NCBI GenBank assembly: GCA_949296355.1 | Contig: CASFPS010000001.1 | Location: forward strand, 62,001-126,000 | Direction of reading: 5' to 3' | From: an uncultured bacterium | GTDB taxonomy: Bacteria; Cyanobacteriota; Vampirovibrionia; Gastranaerophilales; Gastranaerophilaceae | Length of the DNA: 64,000 nucleotides | Shown here: in pieces, positions 26,197 to 36,426 of the stretch | Numbering within the stretch: the stretch's first letter is position 1 | How the letters are laid out: each line of letters opens with the position of its first letter | The notes under the pieces: model-generated | What the model saw: the letters and a program-made list of their open reading frames with translations, nothing else | Told to the model about the DNA's origin: nothing | Databases searched by the model: none | Made by a program: the position numbers and the translations under genes

Positions 26197-28872
26197 ATGT
26201 CAAAAACACTGATATTAATAGACGGTCACGCATTAGCTTACAGACAATTTTTTGCACTGGAAAGAACCGGCATGAAGAATTCCGAAAATCAGCCTACCTG
26301 GGCAGTTTATGGTTTTTTTAAAGCTGTATTTGATTTGCTTTCAAAAATTCATCCGGATTTTATTGCAGTTGCTTTTGATGTGGGAAGAAGAACCTTTAGA
26401 ACCGAAAAGTTTGAAGAATATAAAGCAAACAGGGAAGCTATGCCTGATACATTAAGAAGCCAGATTGGTGTAATTTGTGACGGGCTTAATGCTTTTGATA
26501 TTCCGATTATCACAAAAGAAGGTTTTGAAGCGGATGACATTATCGGAACAATTTCAAAACTTGCTTCCGAAAAAGGACATAATACTCTTATCCTGACCGG
26601 TGATCAGGACAGCTTCCAACTGATTGATACGGAAGGTACTGTAAAAGTATTGATTCCGTCTAAGGGTGAACTTGTTGAATATGACTGGAACAAAGTTTAT
26701 GAGAAATTAGGAGTTTATCCAAACCAGATTACTGATTATAAAGGCTTAAGAGGGGATACTTCCGATAATATTCCGGGAATTAAGGGTATAGGAGAAAAGA
26801 CAGCGCAGAAGCTTTTGAACAGATATCCGCATCTGGAGGAAGTTCTTGCAGATTGCGAAAATATTCCGGAAAGGGCTGTAAAACAAAAAATTTGCGACGG
26901 AAAAGAAATTGCTATTCTTTCAAAAGACCTTGCCACCATTATAAGGGATGTGGATATAGATTTTGATATTGATAAAGCTTCTGTTACGCTTCCTAAAATG
27001 GAGAATGTTTCAGCTTTTTTAAGAAAAATGCAGTTTTATACGTTTATTAAAAATATTGATAAAATTTTGTCCTCTTTTAATTCAGATACTCAGCCGGAAG
27101 CGGTTAATTTGAATTTGTTTGCGGCAGGTACAGGGGAAAATGTTCAGCAAAATTTATTCTCTCAGGCAATAAAAGAGACTGTTGAAGATAAAACTTTTGA
27201 GTACAAAACAGTAGATTCAAATAATGTTTCAAATATTATTGAAGATATAAAGAATTCTAAAAGAATTGCAATAAAATGGTATTCAAATAATGAAATTATA
27301 ACAGGCTGTTCTGTCTCAAACGGAAATAATTACTATTTTTCTCAGGAATTTATTCAGCAGTTAAGAGAAGTAGTTGAAAATCCTGAAATTAAAAAAGTGG
27401 GTTATGATGCAAAATCTGATTATCACCTGCTCTTGAATAACGGATTTTCTCCTGCCGGATTAGAGTATGATGTGCTTTTAGCAAGTTATGTAAAAGATCC
27501 AAACAGGAAACATATTCTGGAAGCTCAGGCGCTGGATTTTTTAAAACATATAATGGCGGATGAAGATGAAGGCGTAAAACGATATTGTGATGAAGCGTAT
27601 ACGATTTACAGATTATACGATTACTGGCAAAAGCATCTTGATGAAAAAGAACAGAAGCTTGTCAATGATATAGAAATCCCTTTGACAAAAGTTCTTGCAA
27701 AAATGGAACACACCGGGGTTGCAATTGATGTCGATTATTTAAAAGAACTTTCTTCCTATATGACGGAAAAGCTTGCTGAACTTGAAGATTTGATATACCA
27801 GCTTGCAGGCGGGGCATTTAATATAAATTCACCTAAGCAGGTTGCGGAAGTTCTTTTTGATAAACTGGGATTAAAAACAAAGAAGAAAAAATCCCGTTCA
27901 ACGAGTGCAGAAGTTCTTGAGGAGCTTGCGCAGGAATATGAGATTTGTGATTATATCCTGCAGCATAGAAAGTTTTCCAAACTAAAATCGACTTATACGG
28001 ATGTTTTGCCGACACTTATCAGCAAGCGCGACGGCAGAATACACACAACTTATAATCAGGCGCTAACGGTAACGGGTCGTTTATCTTCTTCTAATCCGAA
28101 TTTGCAGAATATTCCAATAAGAACGGAAGAAGGAAATAAAATCCGCTCTGCATTTTGTGCTATGGACAAAGAAAATTCACTGATTCTCTCTGCTGACTAT
28201 TCGCAAATCGAATTGAGGCTTCTGGCGCATGTTTCCGGCGACAAGCATTTAATACACGCCTTTACGTCGGGAGAAGATATTCATACAATGACAGCTTCAA
28301 AGGTTTTCGGAGTCGGCATTAGTGAAGTAACAAAAGAAATGCGCAGACGGGCAAAAGCTGTTAATTTTGGTATAGTTTACGGTCAGTCAAAGTACGGGCT
28401 TGCGAAAAACCTCGGCATAACACCTGCCGAGGCGCAGGAATTTATAGACAAGTATTTTGAAACGTATCCGGGCGTAAAAGATTATATGAATTATGAAGTT
28501 GATTTTGTAAACAAACACGGGTATGTTGAGACGATTTTCGGGCGTAAAAGATATCTCTCATCCGAACTTCAGAGTTCAAATTTCCAGATAAGAGAATTTG
28601 CGCAGAGAGCTGCTATAAACCAGCCGCTTCAAGGAACTGCGGCGGATTTGATAAAAATGGCAATGATTGATGTGGAGCGGGAACTTGAATCAAGGAATTT
28701 GAAAACCAGAATGATTATGCAGGTTCACGATGAACTTGTGTTTGAGGTTCCGAAAACAGAGCTTGAAGAAGTAAAAGAACTTGCGCTCAGATGTATGGAA
28801 CTTAACCAGCCGCTGCAGGTTCCGCTTGAAGTTGATATAAATTGCGGCTCAAGCTGGAAAGAGGGAGCGTAA
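26197..28872 (+). CDS. polA: DNA polymerase I
   Basis: This 891-residue polymerase starts at MSKTLILIDGHALAYRQFF behind GGGAG. The N-terminal 5'-3' nuclease (about 1-290) keeps its acidic residues (TGDQDSFQL, DYKGLRGDTSDNIPGIKGIGEKTA). The middle domain (about 330-480) lacks the proofreading residues: IAIKWY replaces the DTE motif and DAKSD the NxxxD motif. The polymerase domain has DYSQIELR (D667), RRRAKAVNFGIVYG and VHDE (D845). It should fill gaps and remove primers but probably not proofread. Confidence 0.97.
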   Translation: MSKTLILIDGHALAYRQFFALERTGMKNSENQPTWAVYGFFKAVFDLLSKIHPDFIAVAFDVGRRTFRTEKFEEYKANREAMPDTLRSQIGVICDGLNAFDIPIITKEGFEADDIIGTISKLASEKGHNTLILTGDQDSFQLIDTEGTVKVLIPSKGELVEYDWNKVYEKLGVYPNQITDYKGLRGDTSDNIPGIKGIGEKTAQKLLNRYPHLEEVLADCENIPERAVKQKICDGKEIAILSKDLATIIRDVDIDFDIDKASVTLPKMENVSAFLRKMQFYTFIKNIDKILSSFNSDTQPEAVNLNLFAAGTGENVQQNLFSQAIKETVEDKTFEYKTVDSNNVSNIIEDIKNSKRIAIKWYSNNEIITGCSVSNGNNYYFSQEFIQQLREVVENPEIKKVGYDAKSDYHLLLNNGFSPAGLEYDVLLASYVKDPNRKHILEAQALDFLKHIMADEDEGVKRYCDEAYTIYRLYDYWQKHLDEKEQKLVNDIEIPLTKVLAKMEHTGVAIDVDYLKELSSYMTEKLAELEDLIYQLAGGAFNINSPKQVAEVLFDKLGLKTKKKKSRSTSAEVLEELAQEYEICDYILQHRKFSKLKSTYTDVLPTLISKRDGRIHTTYNQALTVTGRLSSSNPNLQNIPIRTEEGNKIRSAFCAMDKENSLILSADYSQIELRLLAHVSGDKHLIHAFTSGEDIHTMTASKVFGVGISEVTKEMRRRAKAVNFGIVYGQSKYGLAKNLGITPAEAQEFIDKYFETYPGVKDYMNYEVDFVNKHGYVETIFGRKRYLSSELQSSNFQIREFAQRAAINQPLQGTAADLIKMAMIDVERELESRNLKTRMIMQVHDELVFEVPKTELEEVKELALRCMELNQPLQVPLEVDINCGSSWKEGA

Positions 28873-28881
28873 AATTTATTC

Positions 28882-29529
28882 TTACCCTTCTTCTTTCAAA
28901 AGTAAAATTGCCGTGGTAAGTTCTTCCGTCAGATATTCAAGCTGCTGCGCAATGTTTTCCGGATTGTAAATTGAGCCGGTTGTGGAGTATGCCAGATATC
29001 TTTGATAAGTAACCGCTTCGCGCCTCAGAGTTGAAATTGATTTTACATAGTTATTAACTTCCTGCAGTTTTCTAAAGGATTCATAATAACTTTCCGGCTT
29101 GCCTTTGTATTTTTCTGCAAGGTTATCAATGTTGAGTGTAAGCAGGTTTGCTTTTGTTATAAAAAGCTGTAAACTTTCATTATCTTCAATGCTGTCAACT
29201 AGTTTTTCCAGCATCGGAATAATTTCATTGGCATCTTCTGTAAAGTCAGAAGTTTTGTCTTTTTTCTGAATGATATTGATAAAAGCAGGATTGTCTTTAG
29301 GAACAGGTTTTAAATCCGCAGGGTCATTAAAATTTTCCTGAGATTCAAAAATCGGGGTTGTAACTTTTGTTTTGGATTTTTCTATTTTATCGCCTAAACT
29401 CGGAAGAGTACCGGCATAACCTTTGCCCTGCAATTCTTTTTCGAGTGCTTTGTCTTTTTTGAACCAGAGAAAAGCGTGTGAAGGCAAAGCGATGTTTAAT
29501 AAAATAAGACAGATTAAAAACTTTTTCAT
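28882..29529 (-). CDS. Secreted helical protein of unknown function
   Basis: This 215-residue protein has a signal peptide (MKKFLICLILLNIALPSHA, cleavage about residue 19), then a basic FLWFKKDK stretch and a Pro/Lys-rich linker. The C-terminal half (about 100-215) is mostly helical with EDNESLQLFITKANLL and an EEL-rich end. I see no family motif. It ends 9 nt from the polA stop on the opposite strand. Confidence 0.72.
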   Translation of the reverse strand: MKKFLICLILLNIALPSHAFLWFKKDKALEKELQGKGYAGTLPSLGDKIEKSKTKVTTPIFESQENFNDPADLKPVPKDNPAFINIIQKKDKTSDFTEDANEIIPMLEKLVDSIEDNESLQLFITKANLLTLNIDNLAEKYKGKPESYYESFRKLQEVNNYVKSISTLRREAVTYQRYLAYSTTGSIYNPENIAQQLEYLTEELTTAILLLKEEG

Positions 29530-29569
29530 AATAATATTATATTAATTTATTATTAAAAGGCAATCTTGC

Positions 29570-30470
29570 GAGAGTAAAATCGGTAAATTGAATGGGCTTT
29601 TAACCGATATGTAAGATTTACCAACCCTTATGAGGGAGGGTGCTAGCTTATTAAACTTGAATGCTGCACTTTGCCTCTCCGGTCAGGGAGGTCGCAGTTG
29701 TGTGAGCGTTAGCGAACTACAAATGCGGGTGGGGAATAATTTACTATCAGCCCCTCTCCGGGGTAAATGTATTAGTTTGATTTGTAATTCTACAAACCGG
29801 ATGTATTTCCAGGGCGGGGGGACACGCAAAGTCGCTCAATCCATGTTACGCCAAATGAGCGACAACGCGCCTCTCTCCCTAAAAGAGGGAGAGAAGGAGA
29901 GGGTGCCAGCTATCAATAAGCACCCATCCCAACCTTCCCTCAAAAGGGAAGGAGCGCGCAAAGTCGCTCAACCCATGTTACGCCAGATGAGCGCTGTAGC
30001 ATCTGCCCCCCTTGCGGGGGAAGTGACCGGAGGTCGAAGGGGGGTAAACCAAGACAAACCAGCTATCCGCGCTTATCTTTCCGGACGGAGAAGTCTCAGT
30101 AGTATGAGCGTTAGCAAGTAACAAATGAGGGCGGGAAACAAGCCAATATCAGCCCCTCACCCGCATCTGTAGCTTTCGCCTAACGGCTCAAGCACATCTG
30201 CTCCCTCTCCCCAAAGGGGCGAAGGAACGCACAAAGTCGCTCAATCCATGTTACGCCAAATGAGCGACAGCGCGCAAATCCCCTCGCCCCTTTGGGGAGA
30301 GGGTTAGGGAGAGGGGCTGATATTAATATGGATTGCCGCGTCGCTTCCGCTCCTCGCAATGACGGCACTCTTGGAAGTTTCACCTACCAGCCATATACAT
30401 TTACACCCGCCGATGCAACCAGAGAATTTCTCCTAAATGTAAATTTTTGTAACAATTTTCCCATAAACCC
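29570..30470. repeat. Repeat array upstream of the 860-residue EF-hand gene
   Basis: About 900 nt without a gene is built from modules. GTCGCTCAATCCATGTTACG followed by CCAAATGAGCGAC, which is an 8-bp stem, occurs at about 29832-29864, 29956-29986 (variant) and 30235-30267. CCCATCCCAACCTTCCCTC lies at about 29924-29942 and GCCCCCCTTGCGGGGGAAGT at about 30005-30024. CCCCTCGCCCCTTTGGGGAG continues into a G-rich palindrome at about 30281-30318, then GGATTGCCGCGTCGCTTCCG and CTCCTCGCAATGACGG at about 30330-30365. The 30229-30362 block recurs almost unchanged at 33371-33504. Confidence 0.85.
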
Positions 30471-30547
30471 TAAAGTTTTTTACAAAAATGCCGATAACTA
30501 TATTAAATAATGGAACTTTTCTTAGAAAGCGGAAAAAGGAGATTAAA

Positions 30548-33130
30548 ATGTCAAACGATTTATCAAAAGTTTACCAGTTCTTATCAAATCAGGGAGATTG
30601 GGTATCAAAAGCGGACACAAACAGTGACGGCGCTATTACAAAAACAGAGTTTAGAAACTTTTTTGAAGAAAATTTTGAATGGGACGGTGAGACAACTGAA
30701 GCCGGTAAAAACGACCTTATAAATTCTTTCTGGAAAACTATTGATACAAATATTAAAAGCGGATATATTGAGGGTACAGATCGTATCAAGAACAAGAACG
30801 CATTAGACGCGGATGAAATGGCAAAAATGCAAACGCGTATGGAGCTTTATGAAGTTTTGAATGATTTTGCTTCTGATATGGAATGTCCGTCCTTTATTTC
30901 CGGTGCCGCTGATTGGAAAAAAGATGTAAAAGAAGAACTGTCGCTTCTTATTGAAAATTATTTAAAGACCGGCGGAACGGTTGAGGATTTTTATACTTAT
31001 TTAGAAGAAAAATCTCCTGCCGTAATGAATAAATGTACTGCAGAATATTGCTCTGCAGAATATTTGGATTCTATGCAGGAAACCTTCAAACAGTACGATT
31101 ACAAATGTGCTGATGATAAAGATTTGAATAAATTGATTGAAAACTATTTAAAACAGTTGCCGGAAGATGCTGATGCGTATGAAATACAGGAGGCTATTAC
31201 GGGAATAATTGATGCATATCTTGCAACTGCCGGTCTAAAAGAGGCAAATGATGTTGATCTAGAGCAGTATGGTTATAATACAAGCGGCTTGGAGGATTTG
31301 AACGACATTCAGAAAGCAGTAGCAAGAAAAGCGCTGCAGAAAACTCTGGAGCCTTTGAAGAAAGATCCTGATTATGAAGCTTATGCAGAGCTTTATGACG
31401 CTGCAATTGAAAAATACATAGACAGAACACTATCAGAAACAAAAGTTTGTAATTTTGAAAATTTGTGTTCAACAAGTCTTACTGTTATTCAAACTTCGGA
31501 AGAATTTAGAGAAATTGAAAAAGAAATTACTGTAAGAAAAACTCTTGCATGTGATGAGGGTTCTCTGCTCTATAATGCAATCAAGGAAGAACTCGGCGAA
31601 ACAACTGCAGATCTTTTAACCGAGGGCGTTTATCTTGAAGCTTACAGAAATATTATAGATGAAGCTGTAGAAAAAGCACTTAACGGAGATTTTGATATGG
31701 AAGGCTCCGGTGTATTGGATACAAGCCTTCTGAGAGAATGGACGGTTGAGCAGATTAACGCAAATATTCAGGATATTCTTGGAGAAAGCGGGGCAGAGAG
31801 TGACCTAACGGTAGATGAATTGAATACAATATATGACAATTCAATTGAACATGCTGCAAGTCTTAAGAATACAGATCCGGAAGAATCACTTAAACTTTAT
31901 AAAGAAGCAGCAATTGCTTACTGTGATGCAATAGCCGGCAAAGGTGAAGAGCATAAGGCAGTAATTGCGGAAGTCTTTGGTGATTCTAACTACACATCAG
32001 TTATCAATTCTTTCAATATACCGTCTAAGATTACAGAATTGATTGATGAATTGAAATCCAAAGTTGTCGGAGTAATTGAAAAAGTCGATGTACACGATGA
32101 TTCAGAAGAACTTATTAAAGATATGAACGAAAATCTGAAATACAACGGCGTTGATGTTTCAACCGCACGTGCTAAATTCACTTATTATGTAAATAAAGAC
32201 GGTTCAATCAACTTTGTTAATTACAGTGAAGCTGCCGGCGCTTGGAATGATACAGCTAATACAGTTCTCAATGACCTTGTAAACAACAAGATGAGAGGAA
32301 AACTGGAAGATGCTTATGCAGAAGAAATCAACGGCTTGCAGTTGTCTCAGCTTGAAAAGGATAACCTCTTCAATACAGCATTATTCCAGACATTGTCTGA
32401 TCCTTCAGTTCTCAGAAGCCAGTATGATGAAGCCAATATTTCTATAGTAATGGAAAATCTTGTTAAGAATTATACTAAGATTCTTGAAAAGATTTCAGAT
32501 GATGATAATGCAAGAGCATTCCTTAAAGAATCAGCTTCTAAGAGTCTCTTGAACGGCAGAACAACATCTAACGGCAGCTCAGAACTTTCAAGATTGAACG
32601 GCGGCGGCGCAAGATTTACGACGATCTTTGGTAAAAAAGTACAAATTGGTGGTAGCGGCAACTCGAACTTCGTTGACTTCTCAAGATATTATACTAATGA
32701 TTCTACGAATGGCGGAGATGACTGGGTTAGAATTGACAGTAGAGGTGAGGAAGCATTCAGCTATAATGGTGCAAGCGGTACAATAATAGTATTAACATCC
32801 GATACAGCAGGCGACAACGACCCTGTAAATAAAGCAATGCGTAGTATATTGCAGGATTACATCGTCTCTTACCAGCAGTATATTGATCCTAATAGAATTA
32901 TAGAATTGTTCAAACAGGCTCAACAGACAGCATTTGCAAACCTTGACTCAGTAGTAGATCAAAGCAGTGCACAGGGTGCTCCGATATACGGATATGGTGA
33001 AACTAATGGTACAAGCGATAAAGATAACGCTGATACATACAGAAATGATGGTCTCTACGGTGTAGATTCTATCTTGATAAACGTAGTATACGAAATGGAA
33101 AAACTGATAAACAAAGAAATTCTCGGATAA
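30548..33130 (+). CDS. Large EF-hand protein of unknown function
   Basis: This 860-residue acidic protein starts at MSNDLSKVYQF behind AAAAAGGAGAT; an upstream in-frame start is less likely. Residues 23-34 form a canonical EF-hand loop (DTNSDGAITKTE), and a degenerate second one lies near 62-74. The rest is mostly alpha-helical with no recognised domain, and the last 200 residues become Ser/Gly/Asn-rich. There is no signal peptide. A calcium-responsive structural or secreted protein is possible but unproven. Near-identical direct repeats of about 135 bp flank the gene. Confidence 0.78.
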   Translation: MSNDLSKVYQFLSNQGDWVSKADTNSDGAITKTEFRNFFEENFEWDGETTEAGKNDLINSFWKTIDTNIKSGYIEGTDRIKNKNALDADEMAKMQTRMELYEVLNDFASDMECPSFISGAADWKKDVKEELSLLIENYLKTGGTVEDFYTYLEEKSPAVMNKCTAEYCSAEYLDSMQETFKQYDYKCADDKDLNKLIENYLKQLPEDADAYEIQEAITGIIDAYLATAGLKEANDVDLEQYGYNTSGLEDLNDIQKAVARKALQKTLEPLKKDPDYEAYAELYDAAIEKYIDRTLSETKVCNFENLCSTSLTVIQTSEEFREIEKEITVRKTLACDEGSLLYNAIKEELGETTADLLTEGVYLEAYRNIIDEAVEKALNGDFDMEGSGVLDTSLLREWTVEQINANIQDILGESGAESDLTVDELNTIYDNSIEHAASLKNTDPEESLKLYKEAAIAYCDAIAGKGEEHKAVIAEVFGDSNYTSVINSFNIPSKITELIDELKSKVVGVIEKVDVHDDSEELIKDMNENLKYNGVDVSTARAKFTYYVNKDGSINFVNYSEAAGAWNDTANTVLNDLVNNKMRGKLEDAYAEEINGLQLSQLEKDNLFNTALFQTLSDPSVLRSQYDEANISIVMENLVKNYTKILEKISDDDNARAFLKESASKSLLNGRTTSNGSSELSRLNGGGARFTTIFGKKVQIGGSGNSNFVDFSRYYTNDSTNGGDDWVRIDSRGEEAFSYNGASGTIIVLTSDTAGDNDPVNKAMRSILQDYIVSYQQYIDPNRIIELFKQAQQTAFANLDSVVDQSSAQGAPIYGYGETNGTSDKDNADTYRNDGLYGVDSILINVVYEMEKLINKEILG

Positions 33131-33145
33131 TGACAGAAGAATTAA

Positions 33146-33178
33146 GACACGGGGGCTTTTCAAGCCCCCGTGTCTTTT
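33146..33178 (+). terminator. Rho-independent terminator after the EF-hand gene
   Basis: GACACGGGGGCTT, a 3-nt loop, AAGCCCCCGTGTC and TTTTAT, 15 nt past the stop codon. Confidence 0.92.
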
Positions 33179-33235
33179 ATTGCCTTGTTGTAGAATTTAT
33201 TTTTTTTGAAGAAAGGGGTATTTTATATAATACGC

Positions 33236-33770
33236 TCGTTCGTAGGGCTAACGCCAAATGAGCGACAACGCGCTCTCCCTCCCTAAGAGAGGGAGGGCAG
33301 GGGAGGGTGATAGGCTATCGATACAACCAAATATCACCCATCCCAACCTTCCCTCGAAAGGGAAGGAACACGCAAAGTCGCTCAACTCATGTCACGCCAG
33401 ATGAACGACAGCGCGCAAATCCCCTCGCCCCTTTGGGGAGAGGGTTAGGGAGAGGGGCTGACATTAATATGGATTGCCGTGTCGCTTCCGCTCCTCGCAA
33501 TGACACCCAGCCGGTAAGCTCACTTACCAGCCCAAATATTTACCCCTCGCAATGACAGCACTCTTGAAGTTTCACCTACCGGTATGTCTACCTGACTTCA
33601 AAACTCTACGTCATTGCGGGGGTAAATGAATTAGGTTAGTAAGTGGGACTACAAGTCGGGAGTCATTGCGAGGGAACAGCCATTCAGACCGAAGCAATCC
33701 GGAACGAATTTTACAATTAAATAAAAAGTGGATTGCCGCGAAAATAAAAACAAAATACAAAAAACGGAGA
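33236..33770. repeat. Repeat array between the EF-hand gene and eno
   Basis: No gene is seen. The array holds CGCCAAATGAGCGACAACGCG (about 33250-33270), CCCATCCCAACCTTCCCTCG (about 33336-33355) and the 33371-33504 copy of the 30229-30362 block. ATTTACCCCTCGCAATGACA (about 33538-33557) and TCATTGCGAGGGAACAGCC with CCGAAGCAATCC (about 33662-33702) follow. Confidence 0.85.
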
Positions 33771-33780
33771 GGAGATTATC

Positions 33781-35094
33781 ATGTGTGAAATAGAAGATAT
33801 TAAAGCAAGACAAATTCTCGATTCAAGAGGAAATCCGACAGTTGAAGCCGATGTAAGACTTATTGACGGCTCGATAGGGCGCGCTTCAGTTCCGTCAGGC
33901 GCATCAACAGGAATTTACGAAGCAAAAGAACTAAGAGACAACAACCGTGCTGAATTTTTAGGCAAAGGTGTTTCTAAAGCAGTCGACAATATTAATTCCG
34001 TTATAACTCCTAATCTCCTCGGCGAAGAAGCTTTTAACCAGCAGCTTATTGACAGCTTAATGCTGGAGATGGACGGGAGTTTTAATAAATCAAATCTCGG
34101 AGCAAACGCCATTTTAGCGGTATCGCTTGCCTGCGCACGGGCAGCTGCCGAATCTCTGGAAATCCCTCTTTACCGTTATCTTGGCGGAATAAACGGCAGG
34201 ATTCTTCCGACTCCGATGATGAATATTTTAAACGGCGGGGCGCATGCTAACAACAACCTTGATTTTCAGGAATTTATGATATCACCGGTCGGAATGTCCT
34301 CTTTTGGTGAAGCTTTACAGGCAGGCTCAGAAATATTCAATACCCTAAAAATTATTCTTAATGAAAAAGGTCTGTCAACAACTGTAGGAGATGAAGGCGG
34401 ATTCGCTCCGAACCTTAATTCTACTCAGGATGCAATAGAGGTTATTATTTCCGCAATAGAAAAAGCCGGATACAATACAAATAATGTAAAAATCTGCCTT
34501 GATGCTGCAGCCTCCGAACTTTATGAAGAAGGCGAATGCTCAGGCGGGGTTTGCTCTTTGAGCCAATATATATTAAGAGGTGAGGGCAAGAAATTAACCT
34601 CCGAACAAATGATTGAATACTTAGAAGAACTGGTAAGAGACTATCCGATAATTTCTATAGAAGATGGGCTTGCTCAGGACGACTGGCTCGGCTGGCAAAA
34701 TTTAACAGAAGCGCTAGGGGGCAAATGCCAGCTTGTGGGTGATGATTTGTTTGTTACTAATACAAAACGTTTGAGAGAAGGTATTGATAAAAAAGTTGCC
34801 AATTCAATTCTTATAAAACCAAATCAAATCGGGACTTTAACCGAAACTATGGATGCAATTTTAATGGCGCAAAAGAATAATTACACTGCAGTTGTGTCTC
34901 ACCGCTCTGGCGAAACAGAGGACAGCTTTATTGCAGACCTTGCAGTTGCAGCGAATTGCGGCTTAATAAAAACTGGATCTCTATCAAGAACTGACCGTAT
35001 GGCAAAGTACAACCAGCTTTTGAGAATAGAAGAAGAACTCGGAGCCGGGGGTAAATACTTAGGCTTGCAGGCATATAATATAAATAATTTATAA
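33781..35094 (+). CDS. eno: Enolase
   Basis: Enolase interconverts 2-phosphoglycerate and phosphoenolpyruvate in glycolysis. The 437-residue protein has [12 protein letters not shown]-like start ([17 protein letters not shown]), the [10 protein letters not shown] loop, [19 protein letters not shown], the [11 protein letters not shown] strand with the catalytic Lys, and [18 protein letters not shown]. Length is typical. It follows a GGAGAGGAG ribosome binding site and stands alone between repeat arrays. Confidence 0.98.
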   Translation: MCEIEDIKARQILDSRGNPTVEADVRLIDGSIGRASVPSGASTGIYEAKELRDNNRAEFLGKGVSKAVDNINSVITPNLLGEEAFNQQLIDSLMLEMDGSFNKSNLGANAILAVSLACARAAAESLEIPLYRYLGGINGRILPTPMMNILNGGAHANNNLDFQEFMISPVGMSSFGEALQAGSEIFNTLKIILNEKGLSTTVGDEGGFAPNLNSTQDAIEVIISAIEKAGYNTNNVKICLDAAASELYEEGECSGGVCSLSQYILRGEGKKLTSEQMIEYLEELVRDYPIISIEDGLAQDDWLGWQNLTEALGGKCQLVGDDLFVTNTKRLREGIDKKVANSILIKPNQIGTLTETMDAILMAQKNNYTAVVSHRSGETEDSFIADLAVAANCGLIKTGSLSRTDRMAKYNQLLRIEEELGAGGKYLGLQAYNINNL

Positions 35095-35099
35095 TTTAT

Positions 35100-35400
35100 C
35101 CTCTCCTTGAATTACGGCAGGGTGACAGTCAATCACAATAAATAATTGCACCAGCCTCCCAAGATGGGCAGGTTGCTGTTGTGCGAGCATCAGCGAACTG
35201 CAAATGCGTGTGGGATACAAGCCGAGGAAAATCTCCATCCTAACTTTCCCCAACCGGGGAAGGAATGCACAAGGTCGTTCAGTTACCGCAAATCCCCTCG
35301 CCCCTTGTGGGAGAGGGAGCAGATGTGCTTGAGCCGTCAGGCGAAAGCTACAGATGCGGGTGAGGGGTTAAATGTAGTAATGTGGAGCAAGCTACACGCT
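35100..35400. repeat. Repeats downstream of eno
   Basis: CTCCATCCTAACTTTCCCC and AACCGGGGAAGG (about 35231-35261), CCCTCGCCCCTTGTGGGAG followed by AGGG (about 35296-35318), CTACAGATGCGGGTGAGGGG (about 35349-35368) and GTGGAGCAAGCTACACGCT (about 35381-35399). No gene is supported. Confidence 0.78.
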
Positions 35401-35406
35401 GCTTAG

Positions 35407-35646
35407 CTATTTGCGGATAAAATATGCTCTTAAAAGATCTGCACTAGGAAAAGAATCTTTTTTCTCTGCCAATTTAGCAATTCCAAAGTAATAATCCCTT
35501 AAAGAATCTGCTTTACGGCAGATAGAATTGTTACCGTCTTTAAGAATATGACTCTTTAAAACTCCTTCCGTAGCTTTTGCAGGCGGATTCTTTGCAAAAG
35601 CATTCCCAACCGTTAATCTCACAACATTGTTTCCTAAATTTGGCAT
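35407..35646 (-). CDS. Small hypothetical protein
   Basis: This 79-residue basic protein sits behind a very good AAGGAG ribosome binding site. It begins MPNLGNNVVRLTVGNAF and ends with ADLLRAYFIRK; no motif, signal peptide or membrane helix is visible. I do not recognise it. It lies downstream of recR on the same strand, separated by a perfect inverted repeat. Confidence 0.6.
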   Translation of the reverse strand: MPNLGNNVVRLTVGNAFAKNPPAKATEGVLKSHILKDGNNSICRKADSLRDYYFGIAKLAEKKDSFPSADLLRAYFIRK

Positions 35647-35707
35647 AAAGCACTCCTTCCTTCACACTTCCATATATTATAAAAGTATAAATTAAATAGC
35701 AAATTGA

Positions 35708-35738
35708 TTACATTTTGTAATAATGTTACAAAATGTAA
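35708..35738. other. Perfect 13-bp inverted repeat after recR
   Basis: TTACATTTTGTAA, 5 nt, TTACAAAATGTAA. It begins 4 nt past the recR stop. No T-tract follows on minus, so it is an unusual terminator at best; an operator for the small gene downstream is the alternative. Confidence 0.75.
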
Positions 35739-35741
35739 TAA

Positions 35742-36338
35742 TTACAACTCTCTTCTGCCTTCTATAGCTCTTGCAAGTGTAACTTCGTCTGCGTATTCCA
35801 AATCCGCCCCTACAGGAAGCCCAAACGCTATTCTGGAAATTTTTATGCCGAAAGGTTTTATTAGCTTTGTCAGGTATAAACTCGTAGCTTCACCTTCAAC
35901 TGACGGGGATAATGCTAAAATAACCTCCTGAACCTCTTCATTTGTAAGTCTTGTAAGCAGCTCTTTTATTCTTATATCTTCTGCCCCGATTCCGTCCATC
36001 GGAGAAATCAGCCCCTGCAATACGTGATACAAACCTCTGTATTCGTTTGTTTTTTCAATTGCAATAAGATCTTTTGTTTCAGCTACAACGCAAATTACAG
36101 AACGGTTGCGGTTTGTGGATTCGCAAATCTCGCAAGGACTTTGTGTCGATATATTAAAACAAATCTCGCATGTCTTAGCGTTCTTTTTAGCCTCCAGAAC
36201 CGCATTCGCAAACTTTTCAACCTCGCTTAAAGGCATTTTAAGAATTTGAAAAGCCATCCGTTGTGCCGATTTCGGACCAACGGACGGAAATTTTTGAAAC
36301 TGTTCTATTAATGCTGCTATGCTTTTTGGATAAATCAT
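35742..36338 (-). CDS. recR: Recombination mediator RecR
   Basis: This 198-residue RecR has the helix-hairpin-helix [17 protein letters not shown] (17-33), the zinc finger [16 protein letters not shown], the Toprim domain start ([16 protein letters not shown]) and [13 protein letters not shown]-type end ([15 protein letters not shown]). With RecO and RecF it loads RecA at gaps. It is the third gene of a yebC-ybaB-recR unit; a 117-nt spacer with a repeat remnant precedes it. Confidence 0.97.
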   Translation of the reverse strand: MIYPKSIAALIEQFQKFPSVGPKSAQRMAFQILKMPLSEVEKFANAVLEAKKNAKTCEICFNISTQSPCEICESTNRNRSVICVVAETKDLIAIEKTNEYRGLYHVLQGLISPMDGIGAEDIRIKELLTRLTNEEVQEVILALSPSVEGEATSLYLTKLIKPFGIKISRIAFGLPVGADLEYADEVTLARAIEGRREL

Positions 36339-36426
36339 TTATGCCGCCTGACTAATAGGAATATAAAGCTGCGTAAATTTGAGGGCAGTTGGAGCTATAA
36401 CACAAGCCTGATGTTTTGTAAAATAC

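Noticed and set aside
29630-30121. Open frame of 163 codons on plus
   Set aside because: It runs through palindromic repeat modules and contains the same peptide (RKVAQ-MLRQMS) twice, as expected from translated repeats.
35146-35406. Open frame of 86 codons downstream of eno
   Set aside because: Composed of dispersed repeat modules; no ribosome binding site and no protein-like pattern.
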